Below are positions 11,795 through 21,095 of a DNA stretch of 64,000 bases, piece after piece. Below the pieces are notes generated by a model that was not told where the DNA came from, did not search any database, and was given only the letters and a program-made list of their open reading frames with translations. The stretch covers positions 868,001-932,000 of the forward strand of contig JANCRA010000114.1 of the NCBI GenBank assembly GCA_024362935.1, in the 5' to 3' direction. The position numbers were made by a program, and so were the translations under genes. Positions within the stretch are counted from its first letter, which is position 1; the number at the start of each line of letters is the position of its first letter. The DNA comes from Setophaga petechia (taxonomy: Eukaryota; Chordata; Aves; Passeriformes; Parulidae).

Positions 11795-12480
11795 TGTGGG
11801 CTCCTCACTCACTGCCCTCTGCAGCTGGACAGAGAGAATTTAATAAAGGGTTCATGGGTGGAGATAAGGACTGGGCGAGATCACTCATCAAATACTGTCC
11901 TGGGAAAAACAGGCTTAGCTTAAAGATGTGAAATTCATTTATTATTAACAAAGTCAGAGCAGGAAAAGGGGAAATAAAAGAAGCCCCTCAGCTCCCTCCT
12001 TCCAGCTCTCCCTCCTACCCCAGCAGTGCAGGGAGACAGGGAATGGGGGTTATGGTCAGTTCATCACCCATGGCTTCTGCCCCTGCTCAGGGAGAGGAGT
12101 GGTTCCCCTGCTGCACCGTGGGTCCCTCCCAAGGGAGACAGTTCTGCAGGAGCTTCTCCAGTGTGAGTCCATTTCAGGGGCAGCAGCCCTCTGCAAACTG
12201 CTGCAGTGTGAGTCCATCCCAGGGACAACAGTCCTTCCCAAACTGCTGCAGCACAGGTCACTCTTCCAGGGGCTGCATTCCTCCAGGGACAGGCTGCTCC
12301 AGCCTGGGAGCAGGGCCCCTCTCTCCATGGCTCTCCTACAGGGTGCCTGGGTCTCCAGGGCCTGGAGCACCTCCTGCCCCTCCTTCTGCACTGGCCTGGA
12401 TGTCTGCAGAGTTGTTCTTCTCACATGTTCTCCCTCTGCTCTCCTCTGACTGGAGTTAAAACTGCGCCACAATCTCTGTC
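11795..12480. repeat. Dispersed ERV-like repeat with about 36-bp internal units
   Basis: Long dispersed repeat whose outer part (11795-11948) is shared with the left arm (1070-1215). From about 12090 to 12300 it has four tandem units of about 60 bp containing CTGCAGTGTGAGTCCAT and CTGCTCCAG-like blocks. I associate this with an ERVL-type passerine repeat from memory of its look. The family name is not certain. Confidence 0.5.
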
Positions 12481-12492
12481 GCAGACACCTTT

Positions 12493-12900
12493 TGTGAAAA
12501 ATCCTTTCTTAGAATTTTGTCTGCTGGAGCTGAGAAGTTTCAGCAACAAATGTAAACAATTATTATCTGCTGCTGTGGAATTCAACAGGTGGATTGGTGA
12601 TTGGTCCCCTGTGGATGTTTGTATTTATTGACCACTCACGGCAGAGCTGCTCTTGCTCTCTGCCGAGAGACAGATCTTTGTTATTCATTCTTTCTATTCT
12701 ATTCTTAGCTTAGCCAACTTCTGAAGAAGCCTTTTCTATTCCTATTTAGTGTAGTCATAATGTGATATATACATCATAAAATAATAAATCAAGCGTTCTG
12801 ATCATGGAGTCAAGATTCTCATCTCTTCTCTCATCCTGAAAACCCCTGTGACCACGGTCATAAATCTCTATTTTGATTTCTTTTTCAATCTTTTATCACA
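12493..12900 (+). mobile_element. Solo LTR, passerine ERVL-like
   Basis: Starts TGTGAAAAATCC and ends TTTTATCACA. AATAAATCAAG near 12781-12791 is the probable polyadenylation region. It follows the dispersed repeat at 11795-12480 directly. No target-site duplication is seen. Confidence 0.6.
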
Positions 12901-13035
12901 GAGGCATTACCACCATTTGTAACTGGCCCAGCCTTTGCCAGCAGCAGGTCCTCTTTGAAGCCACCAGGAATTGGCTGTGCCAGACACGGTGGAAGCTTCC
13001 AGCAGCTTCTCACAGGAGCCATCCCTGTGCCCCCC

Positions 13036-13914
13036 TGTGAAATACAAAGCTGTGTTTTGTGTCAGGTACATACAGGCAATGTGTGTATTTGTGATTGTAG
13101 TATGTGTGGAAACCGACCATGGGATGGTTATAAAGACAAATTCTAATAATTACTGAGGAAAGTAAAGCATGGAAGAAGGCCTTTGAACCTATCTTTTGTT
13201 CATAATTAACCTTTATAAGTCTTAAGTTGATTTAGGAGCATTTGAATTAAAGTGTAAAGGATGTTGCTTTTTGACAGGAACTTTCTGCTTGTAACTAAGC
13301 CGTAAGGACTTTTGCAATAATAACCTTTTGAAGTATAATTTTAGAATATTGCTTGTAGTAAGGATCTTTGAAACTCTAGCTTTGGAATATATAAAAGGAA
13401 ACAGTCTTATCTCATGCCTTAACAAAACAGTGAAAAGCAGCTTGAGAAAGGAAGATGAACATCAACTCAAGGATTTATAGTTTCGAGCAAGAGAAGCTGG
13501 ACATCACTGTTATGGGATTTATAGTCCTTGCAATTAAAAGGTGGACCCACATCTGGGGAGCTGGACCTCACCATCTGGGAGACTTCTTCCTTCTTTTGGA
13601 AACCAAACCACCACCATCTGGGGATACTCCTTTCTGGGATACATCCTGAGAAAAACTTAATCACAGTAGTGTATGGAATTGTGACATAAAAATTTGGAAT
13701 AGAAACTGCTGATGAGTAAAAATTGGGAATAGAAACTGCTGAGAAAGCTGAAGAGTACCCCTATAAATACCTGTAAGCCTCAACTATGGGTGTGCAGTTG
13801 GAGGGAAAACATCTCCCCCTGTACCCAGCACTGTATTGCTCATGCTTTACCATATAAATTAATAAACTGATTGCTGCTTGCATATTGGCGTAGTCAAGCT
13901 TCTCATTTATAACA
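13036..13914 (+). mobile_element. Solo LTR family A, third copy
   Basis: An 879-bp relative of the two arm LTRs, with TGTGAAATAC at the start and TTATAACA at the end. It is clearly more diverged from them than they are from each other. TATAAATA lies near 13762 and AATAAACTG near 13861. No target-site duplication is apparent (CCCCC on the left, CAGTG on the right). Confidence 0.75.
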
Positions 13915-13984
13915 CAGTGCTCAGTGGATGCTGGAGGGGTCTCTGTGCCTCATGCCCTGGGGGATGCTTGGGAGGGGATCTGAG

Positions 13985-14480
13985 GGGTGTTCCTGTCCCT
14001 GTCACCCCAGGCCATTCCCCAGCAGTGTCCCTGTCCCTGTCACCCCAGGCCATTCCCCAGGGGTGTTCCTGTCCCTGTCACCCCAGGCCATTCCCCAGGG
14101 GTGTCCCTGTCCCTGTCACCCCAGGCCATTCCCCAGGGGTGTCCCTGTCCCTCTCACCCCAGGCCATTCCCCAGGGGGTCTCCATCATTCTCACCCCAGG
14201 GAATGCCTGGGGGGTCTCCCTCCCTCTCACCCCTGTGCCAGGGGGTGCTCGGGGCAGTCTCTGTCCCTCTCAGCCCAGGGGATGCTCGGGGGTCTCTGTC
14301 CCCTCACCCTGGGGGATGCTCGGGGGGTCTCCATCCCTCTGGCCTCAGGCAATGCCTGTGCAGGGCTGGGGACCAGGGGCTCTGTGTCCCTCTCAGCGCT
14401 GAGGCTGCTCGGGGCTGGGGGGGCTCTCCGACCTTCTCACCCCTGGGGAGGCCGGGGGGGTCTCTGTCCCTCTCAGCCCT
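13985..14480 (+). repeat. 39-bp minisatellite
   Basis: Regular 39-bp units from 13985 to about 14185, each with CCCTGTCACCCCAGGCCATT followed by CCCCAGGGG, then degenerate units to about 14480. All three forward frames stay open over most of the array, so its long P-rich frames are artefacts of the repeat. Confidence 0.85.
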
Positions 14481-14489
14481 GCTGTGACC

Positions 14490-14840
14490 CCACCCAAACA
14501 TCATCGGGCTCACAGGGACAGAGACACCCCCAAAGCCGCAGAAGGGCTGAGCCTGGGATGTGGTTTGGGGCTGAGGATTTAGGAAGGGGCTGGAATTGGG
14601 GCTGGGCTTGGAGTTGGGGCTGAGATTTGGATTAGAGCTGGCATTGGGGTTAAGGCTAGAGAGACTGGGATGTGATTAAATACAGAACGGTGAGTTTGTC
14701 TAGACATGGAGTGAGATTTAAGCCAGGATCAGGGTCAGGTTTGGGACTGAGCTCACCCAGAGCAGGACAGGGGGGATGTCAATGCAGGCTACCCCTGGCA
14801 TCGTCCCAGCCCTCCTCAGGCCCCTCCAACCATGGGGCAC
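14490..14840 (+). repeat. Block X inverted repeat, left arm part 1
   Basis: Reverse complement of about 19925-20260. The arm continues after the provirus at 18869-19165. Both parts join at the provirus target site, so this was one continuous arm before the insertion. Confidence 0.8.
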
Positions 14841-15295
14841 TGTGGAGAGATTAATTCAAGAATGGCTAAAAGAAAGAGGCCATGAGACATACAATTGAGA
14901 GAAAAGTAAAGGGATAAGTAAAGCAGTTTCTAACAGTTCTCAGCCTTCTGATTTCTATAAACAATTACTCTCTTTTGAAAACAATAAAGTTCTCAAGCAC
15001 ATCCTTATTCACAGCAAAGTTCTCAGGCAGCTTTCTCATAACAAGTGGGTATTCTATCTTTGGCTGTTTTGGGAACAGACATGGAAGTTTTGAGAACCAT
15101 TCATATCAGGGTGAGAAAAGAAATCTTGGTATCGTAAACAGAAGGAGTGGTTAGAGTTTCTCTGTTAGCCTGTCATGTACTTGGATTACAGAATATGTAT
15201 GAAGCTCGTTAACACTGTTATTTAAGGGGATTGATGGATCAATAAACCGAGTTCGATGCATTACCCGGGTGGTCGTTCTCCCCTCGTCTCCGACA
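14841..15295 (+). repeat. 5' LTR of ERVK-like provirus
   Basis: TGTGGAGAG...CTCCGACA, 455 bp. A TATA-like TTATTTAAGGGG lies near 15220 and AATAAACC at 15241. It retains the two CpG sites that are TpG in the 3' LTR. Confidence 0.95.
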
Positions 15296-15297
15296 AA

Positions 15298-15316
15298 TGG
15301 TGACCTCCGACGTGAT
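15298..15316 (+). other. Primer binding site, tRNA-Trp-like
   Basis: TGGTGACC followed by T and CCGACGTGAT. It matches the 3' end of tRNA-Trp, the primer of avian leukosis viruses, except for one inserted T. It starts two bases after the LTR. Confidence 0.75.
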
Positions 15317-15601
15317 AGAAGAGGCAAATAAGCGCGAAACTAAAGCGAGGTAAACCCGCCGATACGCGGAAGGAGACTCGCCGATACGCGCCGTGCCCAG
15401 GGATCGCGAGCACCACGGGAGGTGAGGATTAGTTGTCCAGGTTCCGAGAAGCAGCCGCGGAACGGCAATAAGCGCGAAAACAAAGCGGAAAGAAATCCGC
15501 CGATACGCGCCGGCCCCGAGCAACCGTATAGACGGGTCTCGGCTTGGTACGTGCGGCCGAAGCCTTTTGAGGAGCTGCAAAGCGCGCGCATTTAAATAGG
15601 T
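15317..15601 (+). promoter_or_regulatory. CpG-rich proviral leader with repeated motifs and splice donor
   Basis: GCCGATACGCG occurs three times (15358, 15380, 15499) and AATAAGCGCGAAA twice (15327, 15467; 140 bp apart). Repeated short motifs in this place are typical of RNA packaging or dimer signals; that role is inferred. A strong donor AG|GTGAGG lies at 15421/15422. With env deleted, a spliced product would have no clear purpose. Confidence 0.6.
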
Positions 15602-17524
15602 ATGGAAAGGCAAGCCGCATATGATCTTTTTATTAACTTTTTGCAAAGAAGGCAAATTAAGGGCATAGATTTGCAAAAAGAGTTACCGGGTCTTTTAGCT
15701 TATGGTTTAGAAAAAGGAATCTTTGTCAATCCCCATACAGTGCACGAGTTGTCGGAATGGCGTAAATTTGGTGAGATATTATGGCAGGCTACTTTAGATG
15801 ATGATAAAACTGCCAGGAAGTTGGGTAAATTATGGCGGGTCATTAACACCGAGCTGTTACAGTTCCAAGCTGAAAAGCGAGCCGCGCACCAGGCTACTGC
15901 CGCTCATGATCGTAATAAAGATTACGATCAACACAGGGACTTTGATAGGGAGTCTGGGGCCCCTCTTGGCCCTGCATCGACGACAGTTTTATTGCCGGCT
16001 TCGCCGCCTCCATTGGCAAGCCAGGCTGCGAGCCAGGCTCCGATCCAGGCTCCGAGCCAGGTTTCCAGCCAGGCCCTGACGAGCCAAGCTCCGCAGAGCA
16101 CTGTATTGCCCGTTTCGCCGTCTCCTTTAACAAGCCAGCCCCCCCTGACGAGCCAAGCTCCGCAGGGTGCTTTAATGTTGCCTACTTTGCCGCAGGCTAC
16201 ACGGAGCACTTCAGAGTCTCCCGTATCTGCTATCTCACAGCAGTCGGGGCTACAAACGTATACTCCGTTCCCAAAAAGCAGTCAGTCGGTCCCTAAGTCG
16301 GAAAACGATTTGGCGGTGACGATTGCTAGGGATAGAAGAGATGCGTGGGCTGCCCTGGCCAAAGATGCCATGGAAAAGGGAGATCAAGAATTAATGGGTA
16401 TGGCTAACGAGTTGGCTTGTCCAGTTGTTTTTTCACCTCAGGCCGGAGGCGGGATTCAGGCAACAATCAGTGCTCTTGACTGGAAACTGTTATCTCAATT
16501 GCGAGCTACTGTTAGTGAGTTTGGTTTTAAAAGCGAACCAGCCAAGCAAATGCTCGACTATATTTTTGACACTAGTATCCTTCTTGTTAATGATTGTCGT
16601 GGCATAGCTAAATTAATCCTTACACAACATCAACAATTGCTGTTTAATGCCCATTGGCAGGCGCTCGTGAATGAGTGCATAGCGGTTCAGAGACAGCCAG
16701 GTGACCCCCTGCATGGCGTCATGGTAGATGAGCTTATGGGTCTGGGACCTTTCCTTCGCACAGAGGCACAAGCGTTAATAGGTCAGGAGAAGTGCCGGGA
16801 GGCAATGCGGTTAGTCAGACTCGCAATAGAAAGGGTAAAGGAACCAGGAGGGATACCATCATATATGGGAATTAAGCAAGGCAGAGAAGAATCATTTGGT
16901 GCTTTTATTGATAGAGCTGCCGCTGCAATTGAAAGGGCAGGAGTCGCTGAGTTTATGCGCGGGGCCCTTCTTAGGCAGTGTGCTATTCAAAATTGTAATT
17001 CAGCTACTAGAAGTGTACTTAATACCTTAGGTGCGAATTGGACTATAGAGGAGGCATTGGAGAGGATGGCTCTTGTACCAACCGGGCCGCAGGCTCTGGT
17101 AATAGACGCAATAAAACAGTTAGGAGTAGGCTTACAAGAACAGGCAAAGTCCTCTCAGAACCAGGTGTTAGCCGCTCTTGCACCTCTTCAAACGTCATCT
17201 GTGTTTGCCGCATCAAATAAAAGGGGCCATATAAAATGCTTCCGATGCGGAGGCAGGGGCCATGGGCGCCAGGACTGCCAAGCTGTCGGAGTCTGGTGCC
17301 AGAAATGCCGTACGGACAGTCATCATACAAGCGTCTGCAAACGGAAATCGGGAAACTTCTCCAGGAGCGCGTTTTCCCGCAGCAGCCGCGCGCAGACACA
17401 AGTTGCCGCTGCAGAAACAATACCACAGCAGGGAGCCGTCAACCCCCCCTCCAGCCCTCCACGGCCGGAAACCTCCAGCCCGCCACAGCAGGCAGCCTCG
17501 GCATGGACCTGGCAGCCGCAGTAG
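15602..17524 (+). CDS. gag: Retroviral Gag polyprotein, intact
   Basis: An open frame of 640 residues with no stop or frameshift. It starts at the first ATG after the leader (GGTATGG). Visible parts in order are an N-terminal matrix-like region (about 1-110), a P/A/Q/S-rich linker with short repeats (about 125-240), a capsid region (about 245-520) with a major-homology-type stretch near 421-437 (QGREESF, FIDR), and two nucleocapsid zinc knuckles: C-x2-C-x4-H-x4-C at about 546-559 and a second CQKC...H...C at about 567-579. The betaretroviral capsid pattern (LDWKLLSQLR) supports ERVK affinity. In the family, Gag assembles the particle core and binds the RNA genome. The frame is intact and the LTRs nearly identical, so recent or present expression is plausible but unproven. 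Confidence 0.93.
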   Translation: MERQAAYDLFINFLQRRQIKGIDLQKELPGLLAYGLEKGIFVNPHTVHELSEWRKFGEILWQATLDDDKTARKLGKLWRVINTELLQFQAEKRAAHQATAAHDRNKDYDQHRDFDRESGAPLGPASTTVLLPASPPPLASQAASQAPIQAPSQVSSQALTSQAPQSTVLPVSPSPLTSQPPLTSQAPQGALMLPTLPQATRSTSESPVSAISQQSGLQTYTPFPKSSQSVPKSENDLAVTIARDRRDAWAALAKDAMEKGDQELMGMANELACPVVFSPQAGGGIQATISALDWKLLSQLRATVSEFGFKSEPAKQMLDYIFDTSILLVNDCRGIAKLILTQHQQLLFNAHWQALVNECIAVQRQPGDPLHGVMVDELMGLGPFLRTEAQALIGQEKCREAMRLVRLAIERVKEPGGIPSYMGIKQGREESFGAFIDRAAAAIERAGVAEFMRGALLRQCAIQNCNSATRSVLNTLGANWTIEEALERMALVPTGPQALVIDAIKQLGVGLQEQAKSSQNQVLAALAPLQTSSVFAASNKRGHIKCFRCGGRGHGRQDCQAVGVWCQKCRTDSHHTSVCKRKSGNFSRSAFSRSSRAQTQVAAAETIPQQGAVNPPSSPPRPETSSPPQQAASAWTWQPQ

Positions 17525-18201
17525 ACGTAACATTAATGACTCCGCACCCGCAAAAAATCCCTACGGGGATCCAAGGACCTATCATGATTCAGAACAAAGC
17601 GGTGGGTGCGTTGCTATTGGGAAGATCTTCTGCATCTATGTTGGGACTGTTTGTTTTACCAGGCGTTATTGACGCTGATTATACTGGTCAGATTATGGTA
17701 ATGGCTTATACACCTTTTCCTCCCCTTCAAATCAACAAAGGACAAAGGATTGCTCAGCTAGTGCCACTTGAGCAAATGACGAAAGGAATACAACCCATAA
17801 GAAGTCAAGAGAGGAAAGAAAGTGCTTTTGGTTCCACAGGAGGACTTACTTTACTAACTTTAAATCTTGCTGAGAGACCCAAGAAAAAGGTAGAAGTGGA
17901 ATTTAATGGACAAAAAAGGTCATTTTCAGGTCTGCTGGATACTGGAGCAGATTCCAGCATCATTACTCCTCACTGCTGGCCTCATCACTGGCCGTTGCAG
18001 CCAGCAGCCACTACAGTAACCGGAGTAGGAGGATTTACCCTGGCTAGCCGTTCACCCCCTCTTCAGGTTTATATCGATGGGAAACAGCTGACAGCTACCT
18101 TTTCAGTGGTGCAGTTACCACCTACTGTTCAATGCCTCATAGGTCGGGACATTATGGCTCAGCTAGGGGTGATTTTGACAAATGAACACCCTTTGGAATA
18201 A
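17236..18201 (+). CDS. pro: dUTPase-protease (pro) frame of ERVK-like provirus
   Basis: The frame is open from 17236 to a stop at 18199-18201, -1 relative to gag; the ATG at 17236 is probably not used because entry would be by frameshift near 17350. Residues about 85-215 show dUTPase motifs: SLGMDLAAA, the GLFVLPGVIDADYTG stretch, KGQRIAQLVPL and the C-terminal FGSTGG. Residues about 225-320 show an aspartyl protease with LLDTGADSS at the active site and GRDIMAQLG near the end. Placing dUTPase before protease in the pro frame is characteristic of betaretroviruses. All signature residues seem present. The enzymes would hydrolyse dUTP and cut Gag. Confidence 0.9.
   Translation: MLPMRRQGPWAPGLPSCRSLVPEMPYGQSSYKRLQTEIGKLLQERVFPQQPRADTSCRCRNNTTAGSRQPPLQPSTAGNLQPATAGSLGMDLAAAVDVTLMTPHPQKIPTGIQGPIMIQNKAVGALLLGRSSASMLGLFVLPGVIDADYTGQIMVMAYTPFPPLQINKGQRIAQLVPLEQMTKGIQPIRSQERKESAFGSTGGLTLLTLNLAERPKKKVEVEFNGQKRSFSGLLDTGADSSIITPHCWPHHWPLQPAATTVTGVGGFTLASRSPPLQVYIDGKQLTATFSVVQLPPTVQCLIGRDIMAQLGVILTNEHPLE
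17350..17356 (+). promoter_or_regulatory. Predicted -1 ribosomal frameshift site (gag to pro)
   Basis: GGGAAAC lies in the correct phase of the gag frame (G GGA AAC). It is in the overlap where the protease frame, -1 relative to gag, is already open. A GC-rich stretch follows within 20 bases, where GCGCG near 17370 could pair with CGCGC near 17392. The layout matches the X-XXY-YYZ rule; shifting itself is inferred. Confidence 0.75.
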
Positions 18202-18413
18202 AAGCCATTGCTTGGACCTTCCCAATTCCCATCACCTGGATTGTTGACACTCCAGTTTGGGTTAAGCAATGGCCTCTGAAAGGGGAAAGTATTTTTATTA
18301 CTTCTACTTATCTTACCTTGCTTCTGTAACAGTATCCAAAAGATGGTTAGTAGAATGATAGAAAAGACCTGGCAAACTAACCTCTTTTCTCTCAAAGAAA
18401 AAAAAGGGGGAAA
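18202..18413 (+). pseudogene. Remnant of pol start fused to env tail
   Basis: The first part, in a third frame (-1 relative to pro), encodes the start of reverse transcriptase, seen as DTPVWVKQWPL. Near 18285-18300 this stops abruptly. From there a different frame resembles the cytoplasmic tail of a betaretroviral Env (LLILPCFCNSIQ). A polypurine tract, A-rich then GGGGG, precedes the 3' LTR. One large deletion of the catalytic RT, RNase H, integrase and nearly all Env explains this. Confidence 0.8.
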
Positions 18414-18868
18414 TGTGGAGAGATTAATTCAAGAATGGCTAAAAGAAAGAGGCCATGAGACATACAATTGAGAGAAAAGTAAAGGGATAAGTAAAGCAGT
18501 TTCTAACAGTTCTCAGCCTTCTGATTTCTATAAACAATTACTCTCTTTTGAAAACAATAAAGTTCTCAAGCACATCCTTATTCACAGCAAAGTTCTCAGG
18601 CAGCTTTCTCATAACAAGTGGGTATTCTATCTTTGGCTGTTTTGGGAACAGACATGGAAGTTTTGAGAACCATTCATATCAGGGTGAGAAAAGAAATCTT
18701 GGTATTGTAAACAGAAGGAGTGGTTAGAGTTTCTCTGTTAGCCTGTCATGTACTTGGATTACAGAATATGTATGAAGCTCGTTAACACTGTTATTTAAGG
18801 GGATTGATGGATCAATAAACTGAGTTCGATGCATTACCCGGGTGGTCGTTCTCCCCTCGTCTCCGACA
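18414..18868 (+). repeat. 3' LTR of ERVK-like provirus
   Basis: 455 bp, with two C-to-T differences from the 5' LTR at CpG sites (18706 and 18821). It is followed by the target duplication GGGCAC. Confidence 0.95.
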
Positions 18869-19165
18869 GGGCACAGCTGGGTGCTCCAAGATCCAGGTGC
18901 TCCCACACTGCCCCTCAATACCAGGTGAGCATTTCCTGAGGGCAGCCCTGACTGTGACCCTTGGGGCTCTGGGATCAGCCCTCACATCCCTGTGGGAGCA
19001 GCTGCAGACAGGATGAGAGATTCCCCCCCACCACCTTCCCTGTGGAAGGGTGAAGCCCAGCTGCCCCTTTCTTCTAGTGCCTCCTCCTCTCCTCAGCAGA
19101 GGATGTCAAACTCCCCAGGAGCAGGAAAATCCCCATTCCCTGTTTCCTTGTGGCTGCAGCCAGGA
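18869..19165 (+). repeat. Block X inverted repeat, left arm part 2
   Basis: Continuation of the arm split by the provirus; reverse complement of about 19670-19945. Confidence 0.8.
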
Positions 19166-19669
19166 ACATCCTCTCAGAACAAAGAACTTTCTGACAGACC
19201 TGCTGAATGACATTAAGAGGAGGTCTGTGAGAAACGGAGGAAAATGTATTTCGATAGGAAATAAAAGTTTCAGAATTATTGATTTCTACCCCATTCATAT
19301 TCAGTCAGTTACAGTTTTGTTTTTAGAGAGCCAGCTTCTCAGCTGATTGTGTTTGTGCCCTTCTTTTTCACCTGCCTCTCTTTCCCTGCTCTGTTTCTCT
19401 CTCAGTGTCTCCCTCGACCCAGGGCAGCTCCCACCAAAGACCCTGCCCTGATTTAATTCCTAATCCAGGAGCTACAATAACCATGGGTGAAGTTCTGAAG
19501 GCTGGCAGTGAAATGTCACTGTAAGATCTTGCTCCACTTGGCTTTTGGCTCCTTCTTGAGAGCTTTGCTTTCCAGGGCAGGAACATCTTTTCCTGGCTGG
19601 GAACTGGAATTCCAGCCCCTGGGAGTGTGTGCCATGGATCCCAGAGGGGGATTCCCATGGTTTCCAGGA
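19166..19669. repeat. Spacer of block X inverted repeat
   Basis: Central segment between the arms. Its reverse complement is found again at about 61190-61700, so it belongs to a dispersed unit rather than being unique sequence. Confidence 0.75.
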
Positions 19670-20260
19670 AACAGGGAATGGGGATTTTCCTGCTTCTGAT
19701 GAGTTTTACATCCTTGCTTAAGGAGAGGAGGAGGCACCAGAAGAAAAGGGCAACTGGGCTTCATCCTTCTGCAGGAAAGAGTGGGGGAAATCTCTCGTCC
19801 TGTCTGCAGCTGCTCCCACAGGGATGTGAGGGCTGATCCCAGAGCCCCAAGGGTCACAGTCAGGGCTGCCCTCAGGGAATGCTCACCTGGTATTGAGGGG
19901 CAGCGTGGGAGCACCTGGATCTTGGAGCACCCAGCTGTGCCCCATGGTTGGAGGTGCCTGAGGAGGGCTGGGACAATGCCAGGGACATCCTGCAGTGACA
20001 TCCCCCCGTCCTGCTCTGGGTGAGCTCAGTCCCAAACCTGACCCTGATCCTGGTCTCAGTCTCACTCCATGTTCAGACACACTCACAGTTCTGTATTTAA
20101 TCTCAGCCCAGCACCAGACTCATCTAGCCCCAGACCCAATGCCAACCCCTTCCTAAATCCTTAGCCTCAAACCAAATCCCAGGTTCAGCCCTTCTGGGTA
20201 TTTGGGGGTATATCTGTCCCTCTGACCCTGATGATGTTTGGGGTCCAAGTTTCATCAGTT
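19670..20260 (-). repeat. Block X inverted repeat, right arm
   Basis: Mirror of 14490-14840 plus 18869-19165, without the provirus. Landmarks shared with the left arm are CAGCTGTGCCC, GGGATGTGAGGGCTGATCCC and CCACAGGGATG. Confidence 0.8.
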
Positions 20261-21095
20261 CCTGCACACCTCTAGCTCAGTTGCCAGCAGGTTCCAATAA
20301 AAGAAAAGTGGAAATTTGGACCAATAGAGATTATTAAAAAGAAGGAAAAGCTCTGCACAGCTGACACAAAGGTGGCAGGGACAGAGAGAAAAATGATTCT
20401 CATGTTTGGCAAAGACCCCAAGCCTGGGATTTCAGAAGTTATTTGGAAATTTAGCTACTGGAGCTGGGCTTCTTGTGGGACTTTCAGCAGCCTTGTGTTC
20501 CTCACCTTGGGGAGAAGAAACCTTGTCAGTCTCGCTGGTAACATTTCCTCCCTTTCCTCCAGTGATTTTAACAAACTTTTCAAGGAAGGACAACAAAATA
20601 TTTTCTTTACACTGGCCACCCACAACAGACATTTTCCTTATCAGTTCTCCCATAATTCCTCAGGAGGAAGGAGGGAGCTGTGTCCAAGTTTCCAAGAGTT
20701 CCTCCAGAGAGAACGACAACCACCTCAGAGAGGGGAACCATGCTGTTGTCAAAGGCACTTGGAATCAGACAACAGTGCCCTGAACTCACTATGTCAAAAT
20801 ATTTTTGCAATTTGTTTAAGAATATTATTAGAGAGATACCTTTGCCCCAATTAAGGTGCTAACGAGACCAAATCCAACATGGGTTTTAATGAACAGTAAA
20901 TGTGAGGTAGAGAGAGATGGAAAGAAAGAGAAAAGGGGAGAGAGCAAGGGAGTGACAGGGACAGAGACCTCCCCTGGGGCAGGGGAAGTGTGACATTGTC
21001 CCCTGTGTGTGTGGCCTTCCCGGGGTGGGGGTTTTACACCTGAGCCAGTTTGGGTAAGGGGGGTGGTGTTCACCCCCTGAGCAGGGATTACCCCA
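20261..21095. other. No gene; possible LTR fragment at 20870-21090
   Basis: A frame of 160 codons at 20372-20854 has no recognisable domain and competes with overlapping frames. The purine-rich then G-rich sequence at 20870-21090 looks like a degraded minus-strand LTR, but I cannot define its ends. Confidence 0.3.

Larger units (their letters stand above)
6665..11948 (-). repeat. Right arm of large palindrome
   Basis: Mirror image of 1070-6537. The match ends at 11948, inside a longer dispersed repeat that continues to about 12480 on this side but is cut off at 1070 on the left. The duplicated segment therefore broke inside that repeat. No intact protein-coding gene is seen in either arm. 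Confidence 0.9.
14841..18868 (+). mobile_element. Young ERVK-like provirus, gag-pro only
   Basis: Provirus with paired 455-bp LTRs, a primer binding site, leader, gag, dUTPase-protease, a stub of RT and an env tail. It is flanked by a perfect 6-bp duplication GGGCAC (14835-14840 and 18869-18874). The LTRs differ at two of 455 positions only (15133 vs 18706, 15248 vs 18821); both are CpG to TpG changes in the 3' LTR. A single internal deletion near 18290 removes nearly all of pol and env. Gag type, dUTPase position and the gag/pro frame relation are betaretrovirus-like, while the primer binding site is of tRNA-Trp type as in alpharetroviruses. Confidence 0.95.

Noticed and set aside
13985..14185. 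Regular 39-bp direct repeats as a CRISPR-like array
   Set aside because: Units are contiguous with no unique spacers, and the DNA is vertebrate. It is a minisatellite.
20372..20854. A 160-codon frame between block X and the LTR
   Set aside because: Overlapping frames are equally open, composition is not gene-like and no domain is seen.
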